Assembly (NCBI RefSeq): GCF_019969845.1
Contig: NZ_JAHXYR010000004.1
Span: 62,001 to 126,000, forward strand
Direction of reading: 5' to 3'
Length of the DNA: 64,000 nucleotides
From: Sphingobacterium sp. GVS05A
Lineage (GTDB): Bacteria; Bacteroidota; Bacteroidia; Sphingobacteriales; Sphingobacteriaceae
Shown here in pieces: positions 1 through 8,434 of the stretch; positions within the stretch are counted from its first letter, which is position 1, and each line of letters opens with the position of its first letter. The notes under the pieces were generated by a model. It searched no databases and was not told the origin of the DNA. It worked only from the letters and a program-made list of their open reading frames with translations. A program made the translations under genes and the position numbers.

Positions 1-68
1 GCATTCGCAAATTGAGTTGAGAAAAATACTGCCACTATAGCAACCGCACCTTTTAATAAGTTTTTCAT
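1..68 (-). CDS. Start of a second OmpH/Skp-like periplasmic chaperone (truncated by the window edge)
   Basis: Only the first 22 codons are visible, starting with ATG at 68-66. They encode a signal peptide: KNLLK, then a hydrophobic stretch, ending in an ANA-type cleavage site. The gene lies 104 bp downstream of an OmpH/Skp gene on the same strand. In Bacteroidota two ompH paralogues usually follow bamA, so this is inferred to be the second one. The mature protein is outside the window, so the family cannot be confirmed from sequence. Confidence 0.6.
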   Translation of the reverse strand, partial: MKNLLKGAVAIVAVFFSTQFAN

Positions 69-172
69 GCTTTTCATTTTAATCTAATACGCCATCTCTA
101 TGGCAATCTTTTTAGTTTTCTAATTAATTACTACTTTTATTACTTGTGTCCACAATGATAATAAACTCCTGC

Positions 173-706
173 TTAGTTTGCAAGACTAGGATTAGGTTTA
201 TAACCTAATTTTGTAATGACATCATTACTTTTGTTCAATTTTGAATTCGCATAAAGGAAAGCAGATTCTTTGCCTTTGTCCATGATGAAGTCAAAATTCT
301 GTGCTGAGGCAACATCCTGTATTGCTTTTGCAACGCGGTCTTGAATAGGTTTAACCAATTGAACCCGTCTTTTGAAAAGCTCACCTTCAAATCCGAATTT
401 TTGTTTTTGATAATCTTTTACCTCTTTTTCTCTGGTAACGATCTCATCCTCGCGACGACGACGCATATCCTCGTTTAATAAAACTTGATCTTTTTGATAA
501 GCCTGATATAACTTTTCTATTTCAGCATATTTTTGATCTACTTCCTCCTGCCATTGTTTAGAAAGATCATCTAATTGTTTTTGGGCAGTGGTATATTCGG
601 GAATGTGTTTTAGGATATATTCTGAATCTACATATGCAAGCTGTTGAGCAAATGTCGCTGTAGCACTCACGACTACAAAAGCTATAACTAACAATATTTT
701 TTTCAT
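173..706 (-). CDS. OmpH/Skp family periplasmic chaperone
   Basis: This 177-residue protein has a signal peptide (basic start, hydrophobic core, cleavage after ATFA near residue 20). A long charged coiled coil follows at about residues 40-130, rich in K, E, Q and R. The C-terminal part carries the 'YVDSEYIL' and 'FDFIMDK' patterns typical of OmpH. Skp/OmpH holds unfolded outer-membrane proteins in the periplasm and delivers them to the BAM complex. It lies downstream of bamA on the same strand, but a strong terminator separates them, so it probably has its own promoter. The family call is secure; the client range is inferred. Confidence 0.9.
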   Translation of the reverse strand: MKKILLVIAFVVVSATATFAQQLAYVDSEYILKHIPEYTTAQKQLDDLSKQWQEEVDQKYAEIEKLYQAYQKDQVLLNEDMRRRREDEIVTREKEVKDYQKQKFGFEGELFKRRVQLVKPIQDRVAKAIQDVASAQNFDFIMDKGKESAFLYANSKLNKSNDVITKLGYKPNPSLAN

Positions 707-1097
707 ATTTCCTGTAAGTTTTATAGACTATAATTTATTATTTAACATTAATTTACTTTATGACAATGGACAAGCCCAAAAGTTTAATCTGAGAAGCCGC
801 CTTAAATAAATTTACCGCTCAAAAATAACAAAAAAGATGCAATCTAACAGATATTTCTCGGGTTTAACACTATTTAACTTGTTGGCCGATTCTCTCTATA
901 CTTTTCCAAAGGGGGCTTTATGGCTAACCTTTGTTGCTAAAAACAAGCTTGCTTCAATATAGGAAGATTTATGATATATTCTGCGTTAAATCAAATAAAT
1001 AATTTTGTGGGCCGTATATAAAAAAAGCTATCGCAGAAACTGCAGATAGCTTTTTCATCCCAATAAGGATATATCTTAGTGATTGGATCAACCTGGG
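707..1097. other. Intergenic region between bamA and ompH
   Basis: This 391-bp AT-rich spacer contains the bamA terminator at its bamA side (1021-1055). The remainder should hold the ompH promoter on the minus strand. I did not find a convincing TTG-N17-23-TAnnTTTG match, and I see no small ORF with coding character. Confidence 0.5.
1021..1055 (-). terminator. Rho-independent terminator of bamA
   Basis: Arms AAAAAGCTATC and GATAGCTTTTT pair perfectly, with an extra inner helix (GCAG/CTGC) and a short loop. On the minus strand the hairpin ends in a T-run. It lies 43 bp after the bamA stop and before ompH. Confidence 0.85.
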
Positions 1098-3662
1098 TTA
1101 AAATCCGCCCATATTTTGCATAATACTGAATGTGAAGTTTTGTTTCCACGTACTGCTTGGTAAACCTGGAATAGGATCAAATGCGTGACCATAGTCAATC
1201 CCCAACATACCGAAGATAGGTAAGAAGATACGTGCACCTACACCTGCCGAACGACGAACCTTAAATGGGTTGTATTCTGTGAATTTGTTCCAGGTATTAC
1301 CTGCTTCTGCAAAGGCCAGTACATATACTGTTGCTTGGTCATTTAACATAACAGGGTGACGCAACTCCATTTGATACTTGGTGTAGATCGGGCTACCTGA
1401 GTTTCGTGCTACGTTTACATTTTGAGTACCCTCTGGGATAATTACACCATTTGCATAACCACGCATCGCGATGATTTCAGAACCTTGAAGGTAATCGAAT
1501 CCTTGCATACCGTCACCACCAACCTTGAATCGTTCGAAAGTAGAAATTTCTGTTTTGCTAGAATATTTTCCTAAGAAACCAAACTGTGCCTGAGCTTTGA
1601 AAACTAATTTACCTACAATTTTTGCATACCATTGTGAATCGAATTTCCATTTGTGGTATTCAGTCCAGCGATAACGATCTTGAGGTGTACCATTCTTATA
1701 ATCAATGTTATTGAATAGTGAATAAGGTGGCGTTAATTGCACAGAGAATTTGATATTCGAACCCGAAGTAGGGTAAATTGGTGCATCAATCGAGTTACGG
1801 CTAAACTCTTGTGTTAAGTTGATATTGTATGCTGTACCATTATCAAATAAGAAATAGTTACCGTAATTCTGAAGTTTATACCGTTGGAAAGATAATGAGG
1901 TATTTGCTTGGAACCAGTTGTCTGGCCATTGTAAGCGTTTACCTAAAGTTGCGGTAATACCCGTCATCCAAATACGGTTTAATTCCGAATCTTTTACGAT
2001 TTGCTCACCTGTATAGTAGTTGAATCCGCCATACGATGAACTAGAGGTATAAGCACTCAGACCAAAGTATATTGGTTTTTTTCCGCCCAACCAAGGTTCC
2101 GAAAAGGAGAAGCTATAGGATTGATAACGTTTACCTGATGTTTGACCACGTACACTTAATTTTTGGCCATCACCACGCGGTAGCGGTTTCCATGAGCTTT
2201 TATCAAAAAAGTTACTTGTAGAGAAGTTATTGAAAGTCAAACCTAGTGTACCTATGATCTGTCCGGCTCCATAACCTCCTGAAAGTTCTACCTGATCGGA
2301 TGGTTTCTCCGTTACATTATAAACGATATCTACTGTTCCTTCCGCATAATTTAAATTGCTCGGAACTGGATTTGTTTTTTGTTCATCAAAATTTCCCAAC
2401 TGTGCAATTTCACGAACACTACGCATAATTTGCTCTTTTGAGAATTTTTGTCCTGGTTTTGTATAAATGGAACGTAATACAACCCGGTCATTTGTGACAT
2501 CATTACCTTTTACGATAACGTTGTTGATTGTATACTGTGCTCCTTCATAAACACGTAAATTTAGATCGATGGTATCGTTATATACGCGTGTTTGCTCAGG
2601 GTCCACTGAGAATGTCAAATAACCATCATTCATATAGATGGATGATATGTCATCCGAATTTTTGCCTCCGCCTAACAATTTAGTGCTCAGCTTTTCTTCC
2701 GAGAAGACATCACCACGTTTGATTCCTAAAATTTTATTTAATAGCGTGTCCGAATATTTGGCATTTCCTGTCCATACAATATTACCCACATAATATTTAG
2801 GACCCTCATAAATATCAAATTTTACCAATACATTTTTTTCACCATCGCGGATGATCGTATCTTTTAAGATCTCAGCATCGCGATAACCCTTGGCAGCCAT
2901 TTTTTTGATCAGGTTTTCTTTACCTTCTTTGTATTTCTCTTCTTTGAATTTACCTGGACCAAATATGCGGTACCACATTTTTTGCTTAATTGGCTTTGCC
3001 ATTTTCCGCAGCTCTTTTTGAGAAAAATGTTCATTGCCTGTAAAGGTCATTTCTTTGACTCTTACCTTATGTTTTTTATCCACATCAGCAATTAAGATCT
3101 CATTGTTAGCTTGCGCCGAATCTTTAACTGTTTTTAGTGTAATTTCTGGATATAAAAAGGCTTTTTCTTTTAGAAAACGTTGAATTGTTGCACGAGTGGT
3201 ATTCATCAAATTTTCATTGACAATTTTACCTGTATTACTATTTAAACGTTTACGGACTTCTTCTGTTTGGCTTTTACTTAGTCCATTAATATCAATACGT
3301 GTCAAACGAGGACGCTCTACTACACGGATGGTCAAAAAGATGTTTTCGCCTTCAATTTTTTCTGCCCATAATTCGACATCATCGAAGAGGCCTTGAGCCA
3401 TCATGTCTTTTACTACTTTCGCAGTCGCTTCACTTGGGACTTCCAAATATTGACCTACAGACAATTTAGATATGGTAATTAATACATTCTTATCCAAAAA
3501 TTGTGTTCCAGTTACATCAACAGCACTAATTACATAGTTTTTAGGGTTGAGATAACTGATTTTTTCGGGGTCATTTAAGTTGAACGCACCATTTTGCTGT
3601 CCATAGACAAGTTGCATTGATGAGAGACCAAAAAATAGTATTACGGGTAGTATACGCTTCAT
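1098..3662 (-). CDS. bamA: Outer membrane protein assembly factor BamA
   Basis: At 854 residues this is a full-length BamA/Omp85. A signal peptide (about residues 1-21) is followed by tandem POTRA domains to about residue 450 and then a 16-strand-type barrel domain that ends in an aromatic residue (GGF). The barrel carries the conserved lid-loop motif MRGY at 733-736, equivalent to VRGF/Y in other BamA proteins. BamA folds and inserts beta-barrel proteins into the outer membrane. It is followed by the ompH genes and preceded by uppS, an order conserved in Bacteroidota. It ends at its own terminator at 1021-1055. Confidence 0.96.
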   Translation of the reverse strand: MKRILPVILFFGLSSMQLVYGQQNGAFNLNDPEKISYLNPKNYVISAVDVTGTQFLDKNVLITISKLSVGQYLEVPSEATAKVVKDMMAQGLFDDVELWAEKIEGENIFLTIRVVERPRLTRIDINGLSKSQTEEVRKRLNSNTGKIVNENLMNTTRATIQRFLKEKAFLYPEITLKTVKDSAQANNEILIADVDKKHKVRVKEMTFTGNEHFSQKELRKMAKPIKQKMWYRIFGPGKFKEEKYKEGKENLIKKMAAKGYRDAEILKDTIIRDGEKNVLVKFDIYEGPKYYVGNIVWTGNAKYSDTLLNKILGIKRGDVFSEEKLSTKLLGGGKNSDDISSIYMNDGYLTFSVDPEQTRVYNDTIDLNLRVYEGAQYTINNVIVKGNDVTNDRVVLRSIYTKPGQKFSKEQIMRSVREIAQLGNFDEQKTNPVPSNLNYAEGTVDIVYNVTEKPSDQVELSGGYGAGQIIGTLGLTFNNFSTSNFFDKSSWKPLPRGDGQKLSVRGQTSGKRYQSYSFSFSEPWLGGKKPIYFGLSAYTSSSSYGGFNYYTGEQIVKDSELNRIWMTGITATLGKRLQWPDNWFQANTSLSFQRYKLQNYGNYFLFDNGTAYNINLTQEFSRNSIDAPIYPTSGSNIKFSVQLTPPYSLFNNIDYKNGTPQDRYRWTEYHKWKFDSQWYAKIVGKLVFKAQAQFGFLGKYSSKTEISTFERFKVGGDGMQGFDYLQGSEIIAMRGYANGVIIPEGTQNVNVARNSGSPIYTKYQMELRHPVMLNDQATVYVLAFAEAGNTWNKFTEYNPFKVRRSAGVGARIFLPIFGMLGIDYGHAFDPIPGLPSSTWKQNFTFSIMQNMGGF

Positions 3663-3777
3663 TTATCTTTAATTATTGGCGCTAAAGTACACCAATCAGT
3701 TGTTAATTTTTGTTAATTAAGAAAATTTAACCAGCTTGTTTTTTATTCAAATCAGTTGACAAATTTAATAAAATCAT

Positions 3778-4515
3778 TTATAACTGTTCACTTGTTTTTC
3801 CAAACCTTCTTTCTCTTTGCTGATATTCTACAATTGATTTATATAAATCTTCTTTTGTAAACTCCGGCCACATCTTGTCTAGGAAGCATAGTTCAGAATA
3901 AGCAATTTGCCACAGAAGGAAATTACTAATCCGAAGTTCTCCACTAGTTCTGATCAATAAATCTGGATCTGGCAGGTCTCGGGTATAGAGATTGGCCGAG
4001 AAAATATCATCGTTAATCTCTTCTATGTTCAATTCTCCTGCTTTAACTTTTCTAGCCAGATTTCGGGTGGCTTCCACAATTTCTTGACGAGAACTATAGC
4101 TTAGGGCTAAGGTTAGGGTACAATGTGTATTGTCTTTGGTAGCGTCAATTGTTTCCTGAAGCTTTTTTTGTGCATTCGATGGAAGCTTGCTGATATCTCC
4201 GATCGCGTTCAATCTGACACCATTTTCTTGAAATGTTTTGATTTCCTTTTTTAAAGAGGAGACCAAAAGCTCCATCAGCGCGATTACTTCTAATTTTGGT
4301 CGATTCCAATTTTCAGCTGAAAATGCATAGAGGGTAAGAAATTTAATGTTGGCCTGTACACATCCTTCTAGAGCCTCTCTTACCGCTTTCACGCCATTTT
4401 GGTGTCCAAATACACGAAGTTTGCCTTTTTGCTTTGCCCAGCGACCATTACCGTCCATGATAATGGCAATATGTTGGGGTAATTTAATGTTATCAATTTG
4501 ATCTAAAAAGCTCAT
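3778..4515 (-). CDS. uppS: Isoprenyl (undecaprenyl) diphosphate synthase UppS
   Basis: A cis-prenyltransferase of 245 residues when started at the ATG at 4515. The open frame continues 31 codons upstream, but family similarity begins at MSFLDQIDNIKLP, so the longer start is rejected. The signature MDGNGRWA lies at residues 20-27 and holds the catalytic Asp; conserved FSAENW and RTSGELRISNFLLWQ motifs follow. It makes the C55 lipid carrier for peptidoglycan and surface glycans. It is 115 bp upstream of bamA and probably co-transcribed with it. Confidence 0.95.
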   Translation of the reverse strand: MSFLDQIDNIKLPQHIAIIMDGNGRWAKQKGKLRVFGHQNGVKAVREALEGCVQANIKFLTLYAFSAENWNRPKLEVIALMELLVSSLKKEIKTFQENGVRLNAIGDISKLPSNAQKKLQETIDATKDNTHCTLTLALSYSSRQEIVEATRNLARKVKAGELNIEEINDDIFSANLYTRDLPDPDLLIRTSGELRISNFLLWQIAYSELCFLDKMWPEFTKEDLYKSIVEYQQRERRFGKTSEQL

Positions 4516-4750
4516 TGTTGCTATTTTCAATAAAATTAACACCTTTAGCCTTTTACAGCTTATTTGTGTGTTAAAACCAGATACTGGCTTTCTGTATGTT
4601 ACCTTCAAACGAATTTTTACCTCCCAAGGTTAATCTGTTTGATCATTATTTTTGAAACCTTAATATAGATACCATATGTATCTTATCTGTATTTAGTTCT
4701 TCCAAATATCGATTTTTAATTGGTAATTCAGAAGCACAATATAATAAAGA

Positions 4751-5635
4751 TTAGTAGTTTCTGACATCGATGCCCCAAAGCAGTTTTTCTCTTAATGTGC
4801 TGAAAAAGCTTTCGTGTGGAAGACGAATTAGATTGATCGTAAATGGAGCTTGTTTGATTGTCAGTTTAACTGAGGTATCGATAGACTCATTTTTGGAGTC
4901 ACAACTGAGTATGTATTGATTGCTTCGGCTCTCAATTTCAAGTTCAAGCGTGAATTGATTTGAAATAACGATCGGTCTGACGTTAAGGTTATGGGGTGAA
5001 ATCGGTGTAATGACAAAATTCCCGCTTTCAGGCATAATGATCGGTCCTCCACAACTCAATGAGTAGGCTGTGGAACCAGTAGGGGTAGCGATAATCAGTC
5101 CATCTGCCCAGTAAGAATTGAGTAGTTCACCATTAATCCGCGCATTGACTGTGATCATTGCAGAGCTGTCATAACGAAATACTGTAATATCGTTAAGGGC
5201 ATAATGATTACCCTGGAACAAATCGATCTGTTCAGACTCCACGGAAAGAAGAACACGCTTTTGGATATCATAACGATTGTCTAATATATCCTCTATAGCA
5301 TGTTCGAAGTCATTTTTATTAATAGAGGCCAAAAAGCCTAAACGGCCAAAATTAATTCCTGCAATGGGAATACCAGAGTCTCTAATGAGCGATACTGCTG
5401 ACAACATTGTTCCATCGCCGCCTAAACTTAGCATGACATCAACATTGTTTTTAATTTCCTCATACTTATGATAAGTAGGGAAACTAAAACCACATTCAAA
5501 CTGCGTTGTTAAGAACTTATAAAAAGGATCATAAACCCAAATATCGACGTTTTTACCAACGAGATATTTAAATAAGTGCTTCACATGTGCTATAACGGAG
5601 GGTTGAAACTGTCGTCCATATATCGCAATTCTCAT
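4751..5635 (-). CDS. nadK: NAD kinase
   Basis: This 294-residue protein carries the NAD kinase signature GGDGT (GGDG at residues 72-75), an FGRLGFLA motif, an ND diad in 'YALNDITVFR' and the 'GSTAYSLSCGGPII' nucleotide-binding loop. The enzyme phosphorylates NAD to NADP in the cytoplasm. It sits between a CBS-domain gene (50 bp upstream) and uppS, all on the minus strand. Many Bacteroidota have a porG-type outer membrane gene between nadK and uppS; here only 235 bp separates nadK from the uppS start and no such gene fits. Confidence 0.95.
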   Translation of the reverse strand: MRIAIYGRQFQPSVIAHVKHLFKYLVGKNVDIWVYDPFYKFLTTQFECGFSFPTYHKYEEIKNNVDVMLSLGGDGTMLSAVSLIRDSGIPIAGINFGRLGFLASINKNDFEHAIEDILDNRYDIQKRVLLSVESEQIDLFQGNHYALNDITVFRYDSSAMITVNARINGELLNSYWADGLIIATPTGSTAYSLSCGGPIIMPESGNFVITPISPHNLNVRPIVISNQFTLELEIESRSNQYILSCDSKNESIDTSVKLTIKQAPFTINLIRLPHESFFSTLREKLLWGIDVRNY

Positions 5636-5685
5636 ATTTTTTGAATTTATGGGGCAAAGATGAGAAAAAAACTAATCTTAATTAA

Positions 5686-6354
5686 TTAAATATTGAGGTA
5701 ATTCATAAGCTGTTGATAACGTTCGGCTGTATCATCAAATGCGGCAACAGTATTGTGTGTCTCCATAATTATATAATTATGCCTTAAGAATGAATTAAGT
5801 AGCGCGTTGATATTGGATTTGTCTACCTTCAAAGTGACTTCAATCGACTCACTTTCGAGATTTATTTTTGTCGCACAATTAAGGATTCTACAGTTGTCAC
5901 TCTCTACCAGGTGTGCAATCTGAGATAATGAAAAGTCATGTAGTCCAATTGACAATACAATAATAGCCCCAGATTCATTTTGAGATTGGATTAACGAAAT
6001 TGCCTTTAAAATATCCAATTGTGTAGAAACACCAATATATTTGTTATCTTGATCCAAAATAGGGACTAAGGAACTATTATATACGGTTGTCATTACCAAT
6101 GCATCGTAGGGATGCTGATTAAATCTGAGCTGTATCGGTGCTGTGTTAATTTTAATGGAGGAGATCGGAGCTTCGTCATTGTCGGCATCCAATAAAATAG
6201 ACTCGTTAACGAATCCGATATATTCATCCCCATTTAAAACAACCAATTCTTTACAAAGCATGTCTTGTAGTTTTTCTAATGCCTGCTGTATTGAATCAGC
6301 TTTTTGAATGCTGAAATCTGCGTTTGAAAGAAATTGTCCTATTAACATACCCAA
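5686..6354 (-). CDS. CBS-domain protein of unknown function
   Basis: A 222-residue cytoplasmic protein. Residues about 1-125 resemble a tandem CBS pair: 'LVVLNGDEYIGFVNESILL' is followed by a second unit containing 'LVPILDQDNKYIGVSTQLDIL'. The C-terminal half (about 130-222) looks like an ACT-like alpha/beta domain. CBS pairs usually sense adenine nucleotides. Its position next to nadK is conserved in Bacteroidota, which hints at a nucleotide-linked role, but no function is established. The gene is divergent from a predicted acyltransferase, with a long perfect palindrome between them. Confidence 0.8.
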   Translation of the reverse strand: MGMLIGQFLSNADFSIQKADSIQQALEKLQDMLCKELVVLNGDEYIGFVNESILLDADNDEAPISSIKINTAPIQLRFNQHPYDALVMTTVYNSSLVPILDQDNKYIGVSTQLDILKAISLIQSQNESGAIIVLSIGLHDFSLSQIAHLVESDNCRILNCATKINLESESIEVTLKVDKSNINALLNSFLRHNYIIMETHNTVAAFDDTAERYQQLMNYLNI

Positions 6355-6466
6355 ACTTAATAAAAAAAATGATGTGAAAGGGAAATTTTTGTAGATCAGA
6401 ATCTTTAAGAGGGTGGGGACTTTTTTGTGTTTGGTGGATAAATTAAAAGTAAGTAATCACATTATT

Positions 6467-6513
6467 GCTAATAAAAGTACAATTTTAATGTTTAAAATTG
6501 TACTTTTATTAGC
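6467..6513. repeat. 22-bp perfect inverted repeat between divergent genes
   Basis: The arms 6467-6488 and 6492-6513 are perfect reverse complements, separated by TGT. The repeat lies between the CBS gene (minus) and the acyltransferase (plus), upstream of both, so it cannot be an ordinary terminator for either. The right arm contains the TTG that would serve as the -33 element of the plus-strand promoter. Confidence 0.85.
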
Positions 6514-6531
6514 ATTCTGTTAGTATTTTTG
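6498..6531 (+). promoter_or_regulatory. Predicted Bacteroidota-type promoter of the glsA-like gene
   Basis: TTG at 6498-6500 is followed after 23 nt by TATTTTTG at 6524-6531, matching TTG-N17-23-TAnnTTTG. The expected transcription start (about 6536-6539) lies upstream of the chosen ATG at 6595 and so close to the upstream ATG at 6547 that the later start is favoured. The TTG lies inside the palindrome, so a protein bound there would overlap the promoter. Confidence 0.6.
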
Positions 6532-6594
6532 TCCGCTATTTGAGATATGCTTAGATGGGAGGCAACTAGTTTTTTAGTCAGAAAAATAAGATTG

Positions 6595-7428
6595 ATGGTT
6601 ACGAGTGAGAATAAAAAATTTATTGATATACGCGAGGTTATTCACAAAAAAAATGCGGGATTAGCAAAGTGGATTCCGTCCTTCCTGTTAAACTATCTTA
6701 AAAGAACCATTCATGAGGATGAGATCAATGATATTATGACACGTTTTGCTGATTTGCAGGGCCTGGATTTTGTTGATGCGTTAATCAATGATTTGGGTGT
6801 GACTGTGAATTTATATGGTGCAGAAAATATTCCTGAGTCTGATCCTGTAATTTTTGCATCCAATCATCCTTTGGGAGGTTTAGATGGTATTGCGTTTATG
6901 CATGCGATAGGAAAGCATCGTCGGGATGTGAAATTTTTGGTTAATGATATCTTATTAAATATAGGTAATTTGAGACCTTTATTTGTAGGTGTAAATAAAC
7001 TAGGTGGTCAGGGGAAACAGGCAATATCGGCAATTGAGGAAGCGTACGGGGCGGATGACGCCTTGCTTGTATTTCCGGCGGGTTTGGTCTCCAGAAAGCA
7101 AAAAGATGGGCGTATTGAAGACCTGGAATGGAAAAAAAGTTTTATTAGCAAAGCGAAAAAATATAAAAAAGATATCATTCCGGTACTTATTGACGGCAAA
7201 AACTCTAAGTTTTTTTATAATTTTGCAAGGCTTAGACAAAAAATAGGTCTTAAGGTAAACATTGAAATGTTATATTTACCCGATGAAATGTTTGCCCAGC
7301 GCGGGCACACCGTTAACATTATAGTAGGAAAGAGAATCCCTTATACAGCGTTTGATCAATCAAAAAACGAAAAGACTTGGGCTGAAGAAGTGAAAAGAAG
7401 GGTTTATGGATTAGCTCAAGAAAAATAG
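6595..7428 (+). CDS. glsA: Lysophospholipid-type O-acyltransferase, probable glycine-lipid synthase GlsA
   Basis: A PlsC-superfamily acyltransferase of 277 residues from the ATG at 6595. The frame opens at 6547, but the extra 16 residues look non-native. The catalytic motif NHPLGGLDG begins at N90 and gives H91-x5-D97, a spaced variant of the usual H-x4-D. 'VFPAG' follows as the glycerol-phosphate/acceptor-type motif. A GNAT N-acyltransferase gene follows after 5 nt. In Bacteroides thetaiotaomicron an equivalent pair (GlsB N-acyltransferase, GlsA O-acyltransferase) makes glycine lipids, so the same role is inferred here. The acceptor cannot be read from sequence. Confidence 0.75.
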   Translation: MVTSENKKFIDIREVIHKKNAGLAKWIPSFLLNYLKRTIHEDEINDIMTRFADLQGLDFVDALINDLGVTVNLYGAENIPESDPVIFASNHPLGGLDGIAFMHAIGKHRRDVKFLVNDILLNIGNLRPLFVGVNKLGGQGKQAISAIEEAYGADDALLVFPAGLVSRKQKDGRIEDLEWKKSFISKAKKYKKDIIPVLIDGKNSKFFYNFARLRQKIGLKVNIEMLYLPDEMFAQRGHTVNIIVGKRIPYTAFDQSKNEKTWAEEVKRRVYGLAQEK

Positions 7429-7433
7429 AATTT

Positions 7434-8393
7434 ATGCAAGAAATTATACCTCCAGTTGATAGAGAACTATTGAAAGCCGAATTGAACAAGGACGTTTTCT
7501 TACGCTATACCAACAATGGAAATAACGAGATATACTTAATCAACTATCATAACTCGCCCAATGCTATGCGCGAAATTGGCCGGTTACGAGAGTTGACATT
7601 CCGTGGCGCAGGAGGAGGTACAGGGCTTTCAATTGATATTGATGAAAATGATACATGTGATGATTGTTATGATCAATTGATTGCATGGAATCCTGAAGAT
7701 GAGGAAGTCGTTGCAGGTTATCGTGTGATTAAATGTACAGAAGCCGGAGAAACAAATGGTATTCCTAATTTATCTACAGCCCATTATTTTCAGTTCTCGG
7801 ATCAGTTTACAAAAGATTATTTACCGTATACCATTGAGCTCGGGCGGTCTTTTGTTCAACCTAGATACCAACCTGCAATTGACAATAGAAAGGGTATCTT
7901 TTCCTTAGACAACTTATGGGATGGTTTGGGCGCTTTGGTGATGCTTAATCCTGAAATTAAGTACCTTTTTGGGAAAGTGACGATGTATCCACATTATAAT
8001 AAGGATGCACGAGATATGTTGCTTTACTTCATGGATTATTATTTTCCTGATCAGGATAAATTGGTTACTCCATTACCTGATTTGGAAATCAAAAATGACT
8101 ACGATCGGTTTATTGGTGTTTTTGATGGATTAGATTATAAAGAGGGGTACAAAATATTAAATAGTCATGTAAGAGCATTGGGGGAAAATATTCCTCCATT
8201 AATAAATACATACATGAACCTGTCCCCAACGATGAAGTCTTTTGGTACAGCTCGAAATGATGAGTTCGGCACTGTTGAGGAAAAAGGTATTCTGATCGTT
8301 ATTGAAGATGTTTATCCCGTGAAAAAAGAAAGGCATATGAATACTTTTGAGCGAGATCGTGAATATGGTCATCGAAAACCAAAACGAGTATAA
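7434..8393 (+). CDS. glsB: OlsB/GlsB-like GNAT N-acyltransferase
   Basis: A 319-residue cytoplasmic protein of the OlsB/hemolysin-like acyltransferase family. Early motifs are 'REIGRLRELTFRGAGGGTG' and 'AGYRVIKC', with 'ELGRSFVQPRYQ' in the middle; the last is a hallmark of OlsB-type acyl-ACP-dependent N-acyltransferases. It probably attaches a 3-hydroxy fatty acid to the amine of glycine, after which the upstream O-acyltransferase adds the second chain. The two genes form one unit closed by a palindromic terminator. The family call is strong; the amino-acid substrate is inferred from Bacteroides GlsB. Confidence 0.78.
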   Translation: MQEIIPPVDRELLKAELNKDVFLRYTNNGNNEIYLINYHNSPNAMREIGRLRELTFRGAGGGTGLSIDIDENDTCDDCYDQLIAWNPEDEEVVAGYRVIKCTEAGETNGIPNLSTAHYFQFSDQFTKDYLPYTIELGRSFVQPRYQPAIDNRKGIFSLDNLWDGLGALVMLNPEIKYLFGKVTMYPHYNKDARDMLLYFMDYYFPDQDKLVTPLPDLEIKNDYDRFIGVFDGLDYKEGYKILNSHVRALGENIPPLINTYMNLSPTMKSFGTARNDEFGTVEEKGILIVIEDVYPVKKERHMNTFERDREYGHRKPKRV

Positions 8394-8434
8394 AATAATA
8401 AAGGGATTCAATATTGAATCCCTTTATTATTTTA
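8391..8434. terminator. Shared bidirectional terminator covering both stop codons
   Basis: A 44-bp perfect palindrome (two 22-bp arms) with A-rich and T-rich ends. It begins at the TAA of the glsB-like gene and extends past the TAA of glpF (8427-8429), so both convergent genes end inside the hairpin. The core GGGATTCAAT/ATTGAATCCC is GC-containing and flanked by A/T tracts in both directions. Confidence 0.88.

Noticed and set aside
7000..7246. Several 60-80 residue ORFs on both strands inside the glsA-like gene
   Set aside because: They are frame shadows of a clearly conserved gene.
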